Under the pieces are notes generated by a model. The model was not told the origin of the DNA, did no database searches, and worked only from the letters and a program-made list of their open reading frames with translations. Made by a program: the position numbers and the translations under genes. Of a stretch of DNA of 64,000 nt, positions 26,473-36,416 are shown one piece after another. Source of the stretch: Prevotellaceae bacterium (lineage in GTDB: Bacteria; Bacteroidota; Bacteroidia; Bacteroidales; Bacteroidaceae); the NCBI GenBank assembly GCA_015256945.1, contig JABZLB010000008.1, forward strand, positions 22,020 through 86,019, written 5' to 3'. Positions within the stretch are counted from its first letter, which is position 1; each line of letters begins with the position of its first letter.

Positions 26473-28086
26473 ATGGCAAAGTTTGATAAGAGCGTACTTG
26501 AAAAGTACGGCATTACAGGTACAAAAGAAGTACTTTACAATCCTACGTATGAAGTATTATTCAATGAGGAAACCAAGGAAGGCCTTGAAGGCTTTGAGGT
26601 AGGTCAGGAGACCGAACTTGGCGCAATCAACGTAAAGACTGGTATTTATACAGGTCGTTCACCTAAGGATAAGTTCATTGTTGATGATGAAAACTCACAC
26701 AATACAGTATGGTGGGATTCTGAAGAATATCACAATGACAACCACCGTGCAACAAAAGAGGCATGGGATGCAGTAAAGGATATTGCAAAGAAAGAGCTTT
26801 CTAACAAGCGTCTTTTCGTTGTAGACGGCTTCTGTGGTACACACAAAGATACCCGCATGAAGATTCGTTTCATCGTAGAAGTAGCATGGCAGGCTCACTT
26901 TGTTACAAACATGTTCATCCGTCCTAAGAACGAAGCTGACTTCGATCAGGAGCCTGATTTCATCGTTTATAACGCATCAAAGGCTAAGGTTGAGAACTGG
27001 AAGGAATTAGGTTTGCATTCAGAAACCTGTGTAATGTTCAATGTAACATCAAAGGAGCAGGTAATCATCAACACATGGTATGGTGGTGAAATGAAGAAAG
27101 GTATGTTCTCAATGATGAACTATTTCCTGCCTTTGAAGGGTATGGCATCTATGCACTGCTCTGCAAATACAGACATGAATGGTGAGAATACCGCAATCTT
27201 CTTCGGTCTGTCAGGTACAGGTAAGACAACTCTTTCTACCGATCCTAAGCGCAAGCTCATCGGCGATGACGAACATGGATGGGATGACAAGGGTATCTTT
27301 AACTACGAAGGTGGCTGCTATGCCAAGGTTATCAACCTCGATAAAGAGTCGGAACCTGACATCTATGGCGCTATTACACGTGACGCACTGCTCGAAAACG
27401 TAACAGTTGACAAGAATGGTAAGATTGATTTCGCTGACAAGAGCGTAACCGAGAACACTCGTGTTTCTTATCCTATCTATCATATTAAGAACATCCAGCG
27501 TCCAGAATCACAGGGTCCTGCTGCAAAGCAAGTAATCTTCCTGAGTGCTGATGCATTCGGTGTACTGCCTCCAGTATCTATCCTTGACCCTGAGCAGACC
27601 AAGTATTACTTCCTCTCTGGCTTCACCGCTAAGCTGGCAGGTACAGAGCGTGGTATCACAGAGCCTACTCCTACATTCTCAGCTTGCTTCGGCCAGGCGT
27701 TCTTAGAGCTGCATCCTACCAAATATGCAGAGGAGCTTGTTAAGAAGATGAAGCAGAGCGGTGCTAAGGCATACCTCGTAAATACAGGTTGGAACGGAAC
27801 AGGAAAACGTATCTCTATCCGCGACACTCGTGGTATTATCGATGCTATCCTGAACCACTCTATCGATTCAGCTCCAACAAAGAAGATTCCTTATTTCAAC
27901 TTCACTGTTCCTACAAAACTCGAAGGTGTTGCAACCGATATTCTTGATCCTCGCGACACTTACACCAATGCTGCACAGTGGGATGAGAAAGCTAAGGACC
28001 TCGCTGCACGCTTCATTAAGAACTTTAAGAAGTATGAAAACAACGAAGCAGGCAAGGCTCTCGTTGCAGCTGGCCCACAACTCTAA
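26473..28086 (+). CDS. pckA: Phosphoenolpyruvate carboxykinase (ATP)
   Basis: Interconverts oxaloacetate and phosphoenolpyruvate; in Bacteroidales it runs mainly toward oxaloacetate as the CO2-fixing step of succinate formation. The 537 residues show [14 protein letters not shown], the substrate and metal site, the kinase-1a loop [18 protein letters not shown], and [29 protein letters not shown] is also present. Codon use looks strongly biased compared with its neighbours (few rare Arg and Leu codons), as expected for an abundant enzyme. It is monocistronic, with its own promoter and a perfect 13-bp terminator. Confidence 0.97.
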   Translation: MAKFDKSVLEKYGITGTKEVLYNPTYEVLFNEETKEGLEGFEVGQETELGAINVKTGIYTGRSPKDKFIVDDENSHNTVWWDSEEYHNDNHRATKEAWDAVKDIAKKELSNKRLFVVDGFCGTHKDTRMKIRFIVEVAWQAHFVTNMFIRPKNEADFDQEPDFIVYNASKAKVENWKELGLHSETCVMFNVTSKEQVIINTWYGGEMKKGMFSMMNYFLPLKGMASMHCSANTDMNGENTAIFFGLSGTGKTTLSTDPKRKLIGDDEHGWDDKGIFNYEGGCYAKVINLDKESEPDIYGAITRDALLENVTVDKNGKIDFADKSVTENTRVSYPIYHIKNIQRPESQGPAAKQVIFLSADAFGVLPPVSILDPEQTKYYFLSGFTAKLAGTERGITEPTPTFSACFGQAFLELHPTKYAEELVKKMKQSGAKAYLVNTGWNGTGKRISIRDTRGIIDAILNHSIDSAPTKKIPYFNFTVPTKLEGVATDILDPRDTYTNAAQWDEKAKDLAARFIKNFKKYENNEAGKALVAAGPQL

Positions 28087-28117
28087 TTCTTAGATATAAC
28101 AGAATATCATAGATAAG

Positions 28118-28158
28118 GCGGCCTGCTCACACATTTCGTGAGCAGGCCGCTTCTTTTT
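28118..28158 (+). terminator. Rho-independent terminator of pckA
   Basis: A perfect 13-bp stem GCGGCCTGCTCAC / GTGAGCAGGCCGC with a seven-base loop, followed by TTCTTTTT, 31 bases after the pckA stop. Confidence 0.93.
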
Positions 28159-28199
28159 ATGGATTAAACAACATTATATCTATAAAACATGTTAATCTA

Positions 28200-28231
28200 T
28201 TTGGAACTTATAAAAGTAATGTATAACTTTG
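28200..28231 (+). promoter_or_regulatory. Consensus promoter for a candidate small RNA
   Basis: TTTG at 28200-28203, an exact 20-base spacer, and TAACTTTG at 28224-28231, one of the best promoter matches in the window. It is nearly 380 bases before the next start codon, with a terminator in between. Confidence 0.75.
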
Positions 28232-28235
28232 CACC

Positions 28236-28450
28236 GTCTTCGAGAGAAGATACACATAAAGTTTCATTAGGTTAGTAGTTTGATAGATTTTTTAAGGTAA
28301 AGATTAGGATTATGTTATTAGATTTTGAATCAGAAATGATGTTGGTGTAGGTTGATTTAACCGACCCAAGTTTTTGCTTAGGTTTGCATCGGCATCTATT
28401 AACATTATTCTTACAAGAAGGCAGTGCGAGTGATCGTATTGCCTTTTTGC
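28236..28450 (+). ncRNA. Candidate small RNA of about 215 nt
   Basis: Defined by a consensus promoter upstream and an intrinsic terminator at its end, with no ORF of useful length between. The 5' end can form a hairpin with a CTTC-GAGA-GAAG tetraloop stem. Internal words GGTT/AACC and GATGCC-type complementarity allow further stems. It does not show signatures I know for 6S, SRP, tmRNA or RNase P RNA. It could instead be the long leader of the DUF6242 gene with an attenuator. Confidence 0.5.
28418..28447 (+). terminator. Intrinsic terminator of the candidate small RNA
   Basis: A 12-bp stem AAGGCAGTGCGA / TCGTATTGCCTT with two wobble pairs and a GTGA loop, followed by a run of T. Confidence 0.8.
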
Positions 28451-28568
28451 TTTAAATACCATAAATATTACGTAATTTATAACCCCTAAACAAACTTAAA
28501 AAGTTTGGATGTTATCAATAAATATTATAATAATACGTGAAAACAGCTATCGTTTAAATTATTCTAAG

Positions 28569-28576
28569 TAAATTTG
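28569..28576 (+). promoter_or_regulatory. Putative -7 box for the DUF6242-bamA cluster
   Basis: TAAATTTG, 30 bases before the DUF6242 start. No convincing -33 element was found. Confidence 0.42.
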
Positions 28577-28606
28577 CAAGTAACTTTTTAATATATTGCA
28601 TGTAAT

Positions 28607-29977
28607 ATGACTAAGAAACTGTCGTCACTTTTCATCATATTCCTTTCCATGATGGCAATGACATCATGTTTGGGAACTTCTGAAGATAACACAATATACT
28701 ACGATGATACAGCCATTACGGCATTCTCACTGGGTACATTAAATATTACCCGACATGTCAAAACAAAAGACGGATTAAGGGATAGCAGTATTAAGTCGAC
28801 GTATAAAGCCGATTCGTATCACTTTAATATCGACCAGATTAATCACTTAATTTACAACACCGATTCACTGCCTTACGGTACCGATGCCGCACATATACTT
28901 GCAACAATTACAAGCAAAAACAGTGGTACGATAGTATTTATGTTGAAGGATGTGAGTGGAAGAGACAGTGTTGTATATTATAAAGCCAACGATTCCATTA
29001 ATTTTAAACGTCCCGTTAAACTACGTGTATATAACATGAAAGCGTCGGCTTATCGTGAATATACAGTAAAAGTGAATATTCATCAGGAGAGCGGAGATGA
29101 ATTTAAATGGGGGGCAACTTCTGTATATGACCTTGAATTAGCATCACAAAGCAAGTTTATTAATAATAACGGAACAATGTACCTGTTTGCTGGGAATGTT
29201 GGTTCGACAGTAGGATATAAGTATAATGGTTCGCATTGGCAAATATTAACCTTTAATATTCCACTTAACACGGCAGCTTTAGCCAACTTAATTACCCAGA
29301 ACGGTGTGATGTATACGCTGCAAAATGGTAATATAATAAGTTCTACCGATGGGGAGAACTGGAATAATGTAGCAAGCTCAGTAAGTTTGAACCGTTTAAT
29401 AGGAGCTTCGCCAAAAAGTATTTATGCGCTTACAAATAATGGCATATCTATTTCGAAAGACCATGGTATAACGTGGACAAAAGACAGTTTAGACGACGAC
29501 GTATCAAAGTTGCCTGATACCGATATTAACTTTGTTTGCTTGCCAACTAATGCCAACAGCCTCGTATACAACATGATTCTTATCGGCAATAAAAACAATA
29601 AAACCGTAATCTGGAGCAAAGACGAAGAAAATAATAACAACATTAAGGGACAGCCCTGGTCATTCTATACAGAAGATGGTAGCAACAGATTAAAGCTCCC
29701 ATTACTTCATCATTTACAGGTTATTTCGTATGATGGCGGACTTTTTGCCATAGGTGATCAGTTGACAAAATTCTATTACAGCCCGGATAACGGCCTTACA
29801 TGGACTATCAATAAGGATTATCCACTTCCTGAAGGATTCAATGGAAGTGCTACGGTTGCTATGGGATGCAATGACAGTAATGTTATTTTTGTCACACAAA
29901 CAGGGAGTGACAAGGTATACACTGCAAGACGCGCACGCCTTGGATGGGAAACAAGTAAGAAGGTATTTACCGAATAA
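28607..29977 (+). CDS. DUF6242 lipoprotein
   Basis: Outer-membrane or periplasmic lipoprotein of 456 residues. The lipobox is MTSC at residues ~18-21 after a hydrophobic signal. The mature part begins with a DUF6242-type N-terminal domain (FSLGTLNITRHV), followed by beta-propeller-like repeats with Asp-box-like turns (STDGENWNN, SKDHGITWT, SPDNGLTWT). The family is common in Bacteroidales, and its function is unknown. It precedes the DUF6089 gene by 5 bases and heads the bamA cluster. Confidence 0.82.
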   Translation: MTKKLSSLFIIFLSMMAMTSCLGTSEDNTIYYDDTAITAFSLGTLNITRHVKTKDGLRDSSIKSTYKADSYHFNIDQINHLIYNTDSLPYGTDAAHILATITSKNSGTIVFMLKDVSGRDSVVYYKANDSINFKRPVKLRVYNMKASAYREYTVKVNIHQESGDEFKWGATSVYDLELASQSKFINNNGTMYLFAGNVGSTVGYKYNGSHWQILTFNIPLNTAALANLITQNGVMYTLQNGNIISSTDGENWNNVASSVSLNRLIGASPKSIYALTNNGISISKDHGITWTKDSLDDDVSKLPDTDINFVCLPTNANSLVYNMILIGNKNNKTVIWSKDEENNNNIKGQPWSFYTEDGSNRLKLPLLHHLQVISYDGGLFAIGDQLTKFYYSPDNGLTWTINKDYPLPEGFNGSATVAMGCNDSNVIFVTQTGSDKVYTARRARLGWETSKKVFTE

Positions 29978-29982
29978 ACAAG

Positions 29983-30663
29983 ATGAGAAGTATTCTTGTC
30001 ATCATGCTAATCAGCTTATGTGCTACAATAAATATTCAGGCACAGGACGATCCTGAGTATCGCATGGAGATAGGAGCAGGTGCTGGACTTACTGGCTATC
30101 TGGGCGACTTCAATAACAATTTAACCCATAACCTTCAACCTATGCTAACTGTTTTAGGCCGCTATGTGATGAACCCATACATGGCATTAAGGATGAACGT
30201 TAGCTATGGAAAGATGAAAGGTTCGTCGAAAGGATTAAGAACATACTATCCTGCTTATGCAACAAGCCCATACGAATTTAACAATGCGATATACGATGTA
30301 TGCTTAGGCTACGAATATAACTTCTGGCCCTATGGTACAGGACGAGATTACAGAGGAGCGAAAAGGCTTACACCGTTTGTATTTGGTGGAATAGGAACAA
30401 CGTATGTTGATAAAAAAAACGGAGGTAAACTTACATTAAATGTTCCCATTGGTATCGGTGCAAAATATAAATTCAGTGATAGAGTGAACGTCGGATTGGA
30501 ATGGGCCATGCACTTTACTCAAAGTGACGAGCTTGATGGAGCCAGGGATCCTTACCTGATTAAGAGCAGCGGACTGTTCAAAAACACTGATTGCTATTCG
30601 GCACTGCAATTAACACTCACTTACAGTTTTATGGCAAAATGTAAGACATGTAATAGAGAGTAA
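29983..30663 (+). CDS. DUF6089 outer-membrane beta-barrel protein
   Basis: Predicted outer-membrane barrel of 226 residues. The signal peptide is MRSILVIMLISLCATINIQA. The mature part alternates aromatic and hydrophobic residues typical of beta strands (EIGAGAGLTGYLGDF, NVGLEWAMHF). A C-terminal CKTC pair is noticeable. The gene usually sits between DUF6242 or similar and uppS/bamA in Bacteroidales, as here, which suggests a role in envelope assembly, but the function is not known. It is tightly linked to the gene before and 59 bases from uppS. Confidence 0.82.
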   Translation: MRSILVIMLISLCATINIQAQDDPEYRMEIGAGAGLTGYLGDFNNNLTHNLQPMLTVLGRYVMNPYMALRMNVSYGKMKGSSKGLRTYYPAYATSPYEFNNAIYDVCLGYEYNFWPYGTGRDYRGAKRLTPFVFGGIGTTYVDKKNGGKLTLNVPIGIGAKYKFSDRVNVGLEWAMHFTQSDELDGARDPYLIKSSGLFKNTDCYSALQLTLTYSFMAKCKTCNRE

Positions 30664-30722
30664 GAAAAATATAATACCAATTACATCAGAACTGATTCGT
30701 CAGAACAAAAAGATAAAAAAAT

Positions 30723-31505
30723 ATGTCAGAACTCGATATGACGAAAATACCGCAACATATTGCCATTATCATGGATGGCAATGGACGTTGGGCCACAGAG
30801 CGGGGGCAAGAACGCAGCTATGGTCATCAGGCGGGTGTCGATACAGTAAGACGAATCACATCAGAGTGTACGCGATTAGGAGTAAAATATCTTACGCTTT
30901 ATACGTTCTCTACTGAGAATTGGGACCGTCCCGTAAGCGAAGTACAGGCTCTCATGGGCCTTGTTTTGGCAAACCTTGAAGATGAGATTTTCCAAAAGAA
31001 TAATGTGCGCTTTCGAGTTATTGGCGACAGAAAGCGCCTGCCGGAAGTAGTGCAAAAGAAACTGTGTGAGACAGAATTGCATACAAAAAACAATACGGCC
31101 ATGACGATGGTAGTGGCTTTAAGTTATAGCGCACGATGGGAAATTACACAGGCTTTTAAAAATATCATTGCTGAAAATCAGCAAAATCTAAAAGAAAATG
31201 GAACAAAAATTCTGCTTAAGCCCGAAAATATTACAGAAGAATTAGTTGCGCAGCATCTTCAAACGAGCTTTATGCCCGATCCCGATTTGCTTATCAGAAC
31301 AGGAGGTGAATTGCGCATTAGTAATTATCTGTTATGGCAAATTGCATATTCAGAGCTTTATTTCTGCGATACTTTCTGGCCCGATTTTAAAGAAAATGAC
31401 TTACACAAAGCTATTGTGAGTTACCAAAAGCGTCAGCGTCGATTCGGAAAAACCGAAAAGCAGATTGAAGAAAGCGGTTCAAAAAACGTCAGCAATCAGG
31501 TATAA
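30723..31505 (+). CDS. uppS: Isoprenyl (undecaprenyl) diphosphate synthase
   Basis: Condenses isopentenyl units onto farnesyl diphosphate to make the lipid carrier for peptidoglycan and polysaccharides. The 260 residues contain the family's [14 protein letters not shown] near the N terminus with the catalytic Asp. They also contain [15 protein letters not shown] and the C-terminal [19 protein letters not shown] and [14 protein letters not shown]. Both start and length are typical. It precedes bamA by 109 bases. Confidence 0.96.
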   Translation: MSELDMTKIPQHIAIIMDGNGRWATERGQERSYGHQAGVDTVRRITSECTRLGVKYLTLYTFSTENWDRPVSEVQALMGLVLANLEDEIFQKNNVRFRVIGDRKRLPEVVQKKLCETELHTKNNTAMTMVVALSYSARWEITQAFKNIIAENQQNLKENGTKILLKPENITEELVAQHLQTSFMPDPDLLIRTGGELRISNYLLWQIAYSELYFCDTFWPDFKENDLHKAIVSYQKRQRRFGKTEKQIEESGSKNVSNQV

Positions 31506-31614
31506 AAACAAAAAGAAATAATTTATAAACCATAAGACAGAGGACAAAAGATTGTAACAAAGTTATGAACAATTTGGTTATTTCTTCCCTGTTCAATGTC
31601 CAACGAGTATAAGG

Positions 31615-34239
31615 ATGCATTATAACAAACGAAAATTAATGAGCGCTATTATAGCATTTTCATGCTGTATTGGCGTCGAAGCACAGGATAAAATTATCCA
31701 TCCTGACATTACATACGCAGGATCTCCACGCGATTTAGTAATCGGCGGATTTAATGTTTCGGGAATGAACGGCTACGAAGATTATATGCTTACTGGTATT
31801 TCTGGTCTTACCGTTGGGCAGCACATAACCGTTCCAGGTAACGAAATTACCGAGGCTGTAAAGCGTTATTGGAACCATGGTTTGTTCTCGGATGTCCAGA
31901 TTTCTGCCGATTCTATTGTTGGAAATAAAATATATCTGCACATTGCCCTTAAGCCACGCCCACGCGTTTCGCAGATTAACTATATTGGTTTGAAGAAGAG
32001 CGAGCGCGACGATATGGAACAAAAACTCGGCATTCTCAAAGGTGGGCAGATCACACCTAATATGATTGACCGGGCAAAAATTCTTGCAAAGAAATACTTT
32101 GACGACAAAGGCTTTAAGAATGCAGACATAGAAATAAGACAGCGTGAGGACGTAAGCCAGAAGAATCAGGTCATTCTTGACATTGATATTGATAAAAAAG
32201 AGAAGATGAAGGTGCGTGATATTATCATTGAAGGAAATCAGCAACTGAAGGCTTCTAAAATTAAAGGTGGGCTCTTTAAGAAAGGTGCTTTTGCCAAAAC
32301 TCATGAGGCTGGTAAGCTCTCTTCGTTCTTAAAGGCAAAAAAATACACGCCCGAGCGCTGGAAAACAGATAAGGAAAAGCTTCTCGAAAAGTACTACGAG
32401 CTGGGTTATCGTGACGCAGCCATCATTAGTGATAGTGTTTGGAACGTCGACCCCAGGCATGTAAGCATCCGTATTAAGGTCGATGAGGGACAGAAATATT
32501 ATATCAGAAATATCCACTGGGTGGGCAATACTGTATACAGTTCCGATTATCTCCAGGCTGTTCTTGGTATGAAACCACACGACGTTTATAACCAAAAACT
32601 TCTGAATAAACGTTTGAAAGAAGATGAGGATGCAGTGGGAAACCTATACTATAACCACGGTTATGTATTCTCTAATATTGAGCCAATAGAACAGAATGTG
32701 ACGGGCGACTCTATCGATCTCGAAATGCGTGTCCTTGAAGGACCTCAGGCTCACTTGAGCCATGTGCGCATTTATGGTAACACTCGTCTTTATGAGAATG
32801 TGGTTCGACGTGAGCTTCGTACCAAGCCAGGCGACTTATTCTCGAAGGATGCGCTCATGCGCTCTTATCGAGAAATAGCTTCTATGGGTTACTTTGACCC
32901 AGAAAAGATTAACCCTGACGTAAAACCCGACTATGAAACAGGAACTGTAAACATCAACTGGAAGCTTGAACAGAAGTCGAACGACCAGATAGAGTTCTCG
33001 CTTGGATGGGGTCAGACCGGTATCATAGGACGCGTAGGCTTAACGCTTAACAACTTCTCTATGGCCAATTTGTTCCGTAAAAATAAGGAACATAGAGGTA
33101 TAATGCCTATCGGTGACGGTGAAAAGCTGTCAATTGGCGTACAGACAAATGGTACCTATTACCAGAGTTACAACGCAAATTATTCTACCAACTGGTTTGG
33201 TGGCAAGCGTCCTATACAGTTCTCGTTTGGCGTATTTTACAGCAAACAAACCGACATCAACAGCAATTACTACAATTCTGCTGCCATGAATAACTACTAT
33301 AACCAATATCTTTACGGTTATAACAGCTATCGATATAATTATAACAACTATGAGAATTACTATGATCCAGACAAATATGTAAAGCTTCTTGGTGCTACAT
33401 TAGGATGGGGAAGGCGTCTGAGATGGCCTGATGACTACTTCACTTTGTCTCTTGAGCTGGCCTATACACGCTATATGCTGAAGAACTGGTCGTACTTCTT
33501 GATGTCAAACGGCAATGCAAACAACTTGAATCTCAGTATATCTTTGAATCGTTCTTCAACGGATAACCAGCTCTTCCCGCGCAGTGGCTCTGAATTTACA
33601 GCCAGTGTTACACTGACGCCACCATGGTCGGCATGGGATCATAAAGATTACAAGAATCTGGCAAATAATCCTTATTCACCCAACTATGTGAGAGAACAGC
33701 AGGAAAAATTCAGATGGATTGAGTATAATAAATGGAAGTTTAAGGCCCGCACTTTTACAGCTCTTAATAGTGCTCAGAAGTGTTTCGTCCTGATGACACG
33801 TGCTGAATTTGGTCTTTTAGGCAGCTATAATAAGTATAAGAAGAGCCCGTTTGAAACCTATTATGTAGGTGGTGACGGTATGAGTGGCTACTCTTCCGGA
33901 TACGCTGAGGAAACGGTCGGCTTGCGTGGATATGAGAATGGTTCGCTGGCTTATAATGGATATGCCTACGATCGCTTCACACTCGAATTACGTTATCCGT
34001 TTATGCTGGGCAACACTACGATTTATGGCCTCGGCTTTCTCGAAGGAGGTAACGCATGGAGTGACGTAAAAAGCTTCAACCCCTTTAACATGAAGCGCAG
34101 CGCCGGCATCGGTGTCCGCATCTTTTTACCTATGGTTGGTCTGATGGGTATTGACTGGGGATACGGCTTTGACCGTGATAACGTTAATGGTCGTAAGGGT
34201 GGAAGCCAGTTCCACTTTATCTTAGGACAGGAATTCTAA
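31615..34239 (+). CDS. bamA: Outer membrane assembly factor BamA
   Basis: Central barrel of the BAM machine, which inserts beta-barrel proteins in the outer membrane. A signal peptide (cleaved near VEAQ) precedes about five POTRA domains (residues ~40-450), then a 16-strand barrel. The barrel includes the conserved loop around VGGDGMSGY...ETVGLRGYENG and a C-terminal FILGQEF ending in Phe. At 874 residues it is within the Bacteroidetes range. A Tyr/Asn-rich stretch near residues 545-585 (SNYYNSAAMNNYYNQYL and after) is an unusual low-complexity extracellular loop. Three ompH genes follow. Confidence 0.95.
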   Translation: MHYNKRKLMSAIIAFSCCIGVEAQDKIIHPDITYAGSPRDLVIGGFNVSGMNGYEDYMLTGISGLTVGQHITVPGNEITEAVKRYWNHGLFSDVQISADSIVGNKIYLHIALKPRPRVSQINYIGLKKSERDDMEQKLGILKGGQITPNMIDRAKILAKKYFDDKGFKNADIEIRQREDVSQKNQVILDIDIDKKEKMKVRDIIIEGNQQLKASKIKGGLFKKGAFAKTHEAGKLSSFLKAKKYTPERWKTDKEKLLEKYYELGYRDAAIISDSVWNVDPRHVSIRIKVDEGQKYYIRNIHWVGNTVYSSDYLQAVLGMKPHDVYNQKLLNKRLKEDEDAVGNLYYNHGYVFSNIEPIEQNVTGDSIDLEMRVLEGPQAHLSHVRIYGNTRLYENVVRRELRTKPGDLFSKDALMRSYREIASMGYFDPEKINPDVKPDYETGTVNINWKLEQKSNDQIEFSLGWGQTGIIGRVGLTLNNFSMANLFRKNKEHRGIMPIGDGEKLSIGVQTNGTYYQSYNANYSTNWFGGKRPIQFSFGVFYSKQTDINSNYYNSAAMNNYYNQYLYGYNSYRYNYNNYENYYDPDKYVKLLGATLGWGRRLRWPDDYFTLSLELAYTRYMLKNWSYFLMSNGNANNLNLSISLNRSSTDNQLFPRSGSEFTASVTLTPPWSAWDHKDYKNLANNPYSPNYVREQQEKFRWIEYNKWKFKARTFTALNSAQKCFVLMTRAEFGLLGSYNKYKKSPFETYYVGGDGMSGYSSGYAEETVGLRGYENGSLAYNGYAYDRFTLELRYPFMLGNTTIYGLGFLEGGNAWSDVKSFNPFNMKRSAGIGVRIFLPMVGLMGIDWGYGFDRDNVNGRKGGSQFHFILGQEF

Positions 34240-34461
34240 GAAAGGTAAAGAAGTAAAATAATAAAAAAGTAAAGACGAATTTTTAAACAATTACGATATT
34301 AAAAGTAAAGAATTTAAGATTCATGTCATTAGACTTTAAAGATATTGAAAGTATAAAAACCGCGACATTCTTAAATAAGAAAAAGTACATGTTTTTGAAA
34401 CTTTTTAATCTCAATATAGTCTTAGACATAACAGTAAACCGTTAAAAGAAAGGGTATACAT

Positions 34462-35010
34462 ATGGAAAATGTAAATTTAATGAAGAACATGCGATACATT
34501 AAGGCTCTTTTTGTTCTTGTCCTACTCGCAATGTTGCCGACTTTCGCTAAAGCACAGAAGTTTGCTTTGGTTGATATGGAATATGTTCTCAAAAATATTC
34601 CTGCATACGAACGCGCCAACGAGCAGCTTAATCAGGTAAGTAAGAAGTGGCAGGCTGAGGTTGAAGCTCTTAACACTGAGGCCTCAACCATGTATAAGAA
34701 CTACCAGAACGAGGTTGTTTTCCTTTCACAAGAGCAGAAGAAAACCAAACAGGAGCAAATCATGCAAAAGGAAAAACAGGCTTCCGACTTAAAGAAAAAA
34801 TACTTCGGACCAGAAGGAGAGCTGTTTAAAAAGCGCGAAAGTCTGATGTCACCCATTCAGGAAGAAGTTTACAACGTTGTGAAAGAGATTTCAGAACTGC
34901 GCGGTTATAGTTTAGTATTAGACCGTTCAAGCGACACGGCTATTATCTTCGGCTCACCCAAAATTGACATTTCAAACGAAGTTTTAGAGAAATTAGGCTA
35001 TAATAAATAA
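34462..35010 (+). CDS. OmpH/Skp-family periplasmic chaperone, copy 1
   Basis: Periplasmic holdase that escorts unfolded outer-membrane proteins to BamA. The 182-residue protein has a signal peptide (hydrophobic part ALFVLVLLAMLPTFAKA) and the mature start QKFALVDMEYVLKNIPAYE. A long charged helical arm (about residues 60-130) precedes a terminal strand GYSLVLDRSSDTAIIFG. The chosen start at 34462 follows an A/G-rich stretch; an internal Met at codon 7 or 10 is also possible. A gap of about 220 bases after bamA may hold a promoter, but I see no consensus box. Confidence 0.9.
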   Translation: MENVNLMKNMRYIKALFVLVLLAMLPTFAKAQKFALVDMEYVLKNIPAYERANEQLNQVSKKWQAEVEALNTEASTMYKNYQNEVVFLSQEQKKTKQEQIMQKEKQASDLKKKYFGPEGELFKKRESLMSPIQEEVYNVVKEISELRGYSLVLDRSSDTAIIFGSPKIDISNEVLEKLGYNK

Positions 35011-35137
35011 AGATTATAACGCCTGTAAACCGCTTTCAACAGCATTACTTGCTGTAATAGGACTGACAGGCATACATCCTCAACACCCCCACATTACACA
35101 GATTATTAATAATCAAAAACAAAAAATAGAAAGACAA

Positions 35138-35632
35138 ATGAAAAAGCTTTTATTCATGTTGATGCTGATGGCTCCTCTGTCGGGCTTCGCACAGAAATTT
35201 GGAAAAGTAAACACTCAAACCATCATGCAGGCACTTCCTGAGATTGCTAAAATCAATGGTGAGCTCGAAGCACAATCAAAAACTTACGAGAATGACCTGA
35301 AAAGCATGCAAACTGAGTTTACACGCCAGCAGGAAGCCTACGAGAAAGCCAAGAGCACAATGAATGCAACCGCTCAACAACAGAAAGAGCAGGAGTTACA
35401 AAACATGTATCAAAAGATGCAGCAAACGTACCAGGACAATCAGCAGGCTCTCCAAAAGATGCAGCAAGACAAGATGCAACCCGTTGTAACAAAGGTACGC
35501 AACGCTATTAACAATGTTGGCAAGACTGGTGGTTACACCTATATTTTCGAAGACGGTGTAGCTATTTATACTGGTGCCAACGTTGATGACGTTACAGCAA
35601 AAGTTCAGGCAGAAATTGCAAAAATGAAGTAA
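35138..35632 (+). CDS. OmpH/Skp-family periplasmic chaperone, copy 2
   Basis: Second Skp-like protein, 164 residues. The signal peptide is MKKLLFMLMLMAPLSGFA; the mature part starts QKFGKVNTQTIMQALPEI. The coiled-coil arm is very rich in Gln and Met (about residues 45-110). The C terminus GGYTYIFEDGVAIYTGANVDDV matches the family. It follows copy 1 after 127 bases and precedes copy 3 with a small hairpin between. Confidence 0.9.
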   Translation: MKKLLFMLMLMAPLSGFAQKFGKVNTQTIMQALPEIAKINGELEAQSKTYENDLKSMQTEFTRQQEAYEKAKSTMNATAQQQKEQELQNMYQKMQQTYQDNQQALQKMQQDKMQPVVTKVRNAINNVGKTGGYTYIFEDGVAIYTGANVDDVTAKVQAEIAKMK

Positions 35633-35669
35633 TTACGCAATGTCCTCTCTGCGTTTAACGGGAGGCGTG

Positions 35670-35700
35670 GGTGAGGTCTCCCTATGGTGGCCTCACCTTT
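35670..35700 (+). terminator. Weak hairpin between ompH copies 2 and 3
   Basis: Stem GGTGAGG (35670-35676) with CCTCACC (35691-35697) and a short T-rich tail. Within the operon it could attenuate transcription or stabilise the upstream mRNA. Confidence 0.45.
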
Positions 35701-35741
35701 ATATTATTATTCCACAACGAACTTCCAAAAGGCAAAGCGCT

Positions 35742-36329
35742 ATGAAACATCTCATACTCCTGTCACTCTTTAGTATAACAACTATCATGGCCTCGGCTCA
35801 GGATGTAGCCACAGCATCAGAATATGCTGGAACACCGGCGACAACGATGCAAAAGACCGAAGCTAAAGCCGCCGATACTCCCTCATCACTACGTTTTGGC
35901 TACCTCAGCTATTCATCAGTGCTGAAACTTATGCCCGATTATATGGCAGCTCAACGCAATATCGATGATTTAAAAACAAAATACGACCTCGAAATGAAGC
36001 GCGTAGAGAACGAGTTTAACCAGAAATACGAACAGTTCCTTGCAGGCCAACACGACTTTGCCCCCACCATTCTGCAGAAACGACAAGCCGAGCTTCAGGA
36101 TCTCATGGAAAAGAATATTGCTTTCAAACAGAAAGCACAGCAACTGCTTAAAGATGCTGAAGCAAACGCTTTCGCACCAGTAAACCAGCGCCTTGACGCT
36201 GTTATTCAGCGCGTAGGACAGGCTTTGGGTCTGGCATTTGTTCTCAATACAGATAATCACGCTGTACCATTTATCAACACTTTATCAGGTGTTGACGTTA
36301 CAGCCACGGTTGTTGATGCTGTAAAATAA
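35742..36329 (+). CDS. OmpH/Skp-family periplasmic protein, copy 3
   Basis: Third Skp-like protein, 195 residues from the ATG at 35742 (MKHLILLSLFSITTIMASAQ); the frame extends upstream to 35640, but that part overlaps the intergenic hairpin and gives no signal peptide. After the signal comes a ~30-residue Ala/Thr-rich linker not seen in copies 1 and 2. The Skp core follows (LRFGYLSYSSVLKLMPDYMA, coiled arm, and ALGLAFVLNTDNHAVPFINT). It is the most divergent of the three. murI follows 87 bases later. Confidence 0.85.
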   Translation: MKHLILLSLFSITTIMASAQDVATASEYAGTPATTMQKTEAKAADTPSSLRFGYLSYSSVLKLMPDYMAAQRNIDDLKTKYDLEMKRVENEFNQKYEQFLAGQHDFAPTILQKRQAELQDLMEKNIAFKQKAQQLLKDAEANAFAPVNQRLDAVIQRVGQALGLAFVLNTDNHAVPFINTLSGVDVTATVVDAVK

Positions 36330-36416
36330 GCCGTCAACCCTTTTGCTTTACCGGGTAACCGTTTGCTTTTTATCTCTTTCTGCTTTATCACAAGCCCCGG
36401 TATGAAAGTGTGTTTT

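Larger units (their letters stand above)
28087..28606. other. Intergenic region with pckA terminator and candidate small RNA
   Basis: Holds the pckA terminator, then a consensus promoter (28200-28231), an ORF-free transcribed stretch ending in a second terminator (28418-28447), and a TAAATTTG box (28569-28576) shortly before the DUF6242 gene. Confidence 0.7.
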
